Source: DAOTUL01 sp034437435 | GTDB taxonomy: Bacteria > Chloroflexota > Anaerolineae > Aggregatilineales > Phototrophicaceae | Direction: 5' to 3' | Assembly: GCA_964417785.1 (NCBI GenBank) | Contig: CAYQJO010000224.1 | Coordinates: forward strand, 1-6,997 | Length of the DNA: 6,997 bases | Part shown: piece by piece, positions 6,478 through 6,997 of the stretch | Layout: each line of letters opens with the position of its first letter | Position numbering within the stretch: position 1 is the first letter of the stretch | Notes under the pieces: generated by a model | Seen by the model: the letters and a program-made list of their open reading frames with translations, nothing else | The model's database searches: none | What the model was told of the DNA's origin: nothing | Program-made: the position numbers and the translations under genes

Positions 6478-6486
6478 TGATAAACT
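6478..6486 (+). promoter_or_regulatory. Possible extended -10 upstream of the histidine phosphatase
   Basis: TGATAAACT (6478-6486) fits TGn plus a 4/6 hexamer, with no convincing -35. Transcription would start near 6493, about 30 nt before ATG 6523. The 64-nt gap after the DUF309 gene leaves room for it, but read-through from upstream is equally plausible. Confidence 0.25.
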
Positions 6487-6522
6487 CCTGACAGTTTCGT
6501 AAAACTGCACATGGAGACAAAC

Positions 6523-6912
6523 ATGGAACTCTACATCATCCGTCACGGCCAGTCGCAAAACAACGCCTTGATGGAAAATCAGCACTTGCGCGTGGAAGAC
6601 CCGCTGCTGACCGAAGCTGGCGAACAACAGGCACAGCATGTCGCTCGCTTCCTGGCTGATACCATCAACCTGGAAGACCTGGTACGCAAGCCGGTCGATG
6701 ATCCGGCCCGCGGCGAGCCACACCCCTACCAGTTTACCCATCTGTATTGCAGCCCGATGATCCGTACCATGCAGACAATTCAACCCATCAGTGAAACCCT
6801 GGGCATCACGCCGGAAATCTGGATTGACATCCACGAACACGGCGGTATTTTCCTGAAAAAAGACGGTGTAACGACTGGTTATGGCGGGCAGAAAAGTCAG
6901 CAGATCGTTTAG
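6523..6912 (+). CDS. Histidine phosphatase (phosphoglycerate-mutase-like), cut short by an in-frame TAG
   Basis: 129 residues before the stop. It starts MELYIIRHGQS, with R7 and the phospho-accepting H8 of the histidine phosphatase superfamily, and continues with LTEAGEQQAQH, LYCSPMIRTMQT (R81, phosphate-binding) and DIHEHGG (E105, general acid). Full-length members are usually around 200 residues and carry a second catalytic His in the C-terminal half, which is absent here. The TAG at 6910-6912 falls within a QQIV.RF segment where homologs as I remember them read on, and the frame stays open after it. As it stands the product should be inactive. ATG 6523 is chosen because GGAG (6513-6516) lies 6 nt upstream; the ATG at 6511 has no such site. 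It follows the DUF309 gene by 64 nt. The substrate is unknown. A sequencing error is a live alternative to real disruption. Confidence 0.85.
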   Translation: MELYIIRHGQSQNNALMENQHLRVEDPLLTEAGEQQAQHVARFLADTINLEDLVRKPVDDPARGEPHPYQFTHLYCSPMIRTMQTIQPISETLGITPEIWIDIHEHGGIFLKKDGVTTGYGGQKSQQIV

Positions 6913-6997
6913 CGTTTTTCCAACTTCGTTATTCCGGGTGCGATCCCCGCAGAGGGGTGGGGGGATCCCCCTAACGGCATGGAACATATAGCCGGGT
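6913..6997 (+). pseudogene. In-frame continuation of the histidine phosphatase after the TAG (partial, runs off window)
   Basis: Directly after the TAG the same frame stays open to the window edge and reads RFSNFVIPGAIPAEGWG. This resembles the fPnyvlP..I...GWW segment that follows the E-containing motif in many related phosphatases (from memory, not a search). It is therefore best read as the rest of one gene split by a single stop codon, with no frameshift. The third codon of the GWW-like motif is Gly, and this stretch has an unusual G/C-run palindrome. Confidence 0.55.

Noticed and set aside
6492..6507. CAGTTT/AAACTG hairpin before the histidine phosphatase
   Set aside because: The 6-bp stem is AT-rich and short with no following T-run, so it does not support a terminator call.

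Overview
The window carries eight protein genes, moderately GC-rich and densely packed, with no RNA gene, mobile element or CRISPR array that I can see. The gene types suggest a member of the Chloroflexota (Anaerolineae-like): a bacterial M32 metallocarboxypeptidase, a receiver-like/DUF309 fusion, a stand-alone ParB-fold protein with a DGNHR box, and a shikimate-kinase-like protein without a working P-loop. This placement is inferred from family recognition, not from a marker gene.

Layout. Positions 1-2188 hold a tight three-gene minus-strand operon: an extended SDR (NAD-epimerase-like), then a HAD-IA hydrolase overlapping it by 23 bp, then a shikimate-kinase-like protein overlapping the HAD gene by 4 bp (ATGA) and running off the left edge. 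A short intergenic region (2189-2295) holds overlapping divergent promoters, one serving this operon and one serving the plus-strand M32 carboxypeptidase (2296-3792). A GC-rich hairpin (3804-3826) separates the carboxypeptidase from convergent surE (3830-4585, minus strand). A second divergent promoter region (4586-4700) lies between surE and a plus-strand cluster: ParB-like protein (4701-5675), pseudo-receiver/DUF309 protein (5700-6458) and a histidine phosphatase (6523 onward).

Most noteworthy points. (1) The histidine phosphatase is interrupted by an in-frame TAG at 6910-6912, and the same frame continues with family-like sequence to the window edge, so it is a disrupted gene, a sequence error or, less likely, a recoded gene. 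(2) Three proteins keep a recognisable enzyme or signalling fold but have lost key residues: the shikimate-kinase-like protein (no P-loop Lys), the SDR (no clear catalytic Tyr) and the receiver domain (no phospho-acceptor Asp or Lys). (3) Both divergent gene pairs have promoters packed so closely that two polymerases could not bind at once.

Functionally this is a mixed housekeeping region: peptide turnover (M32), nucleotide dephosphorylation (SurE), two other phosphatase-like proteins, and two groups of uncharacterised proteins. No defence, secretion or biosynthetic system is visible. No stretch longer than about 300 bases lacks a gene.
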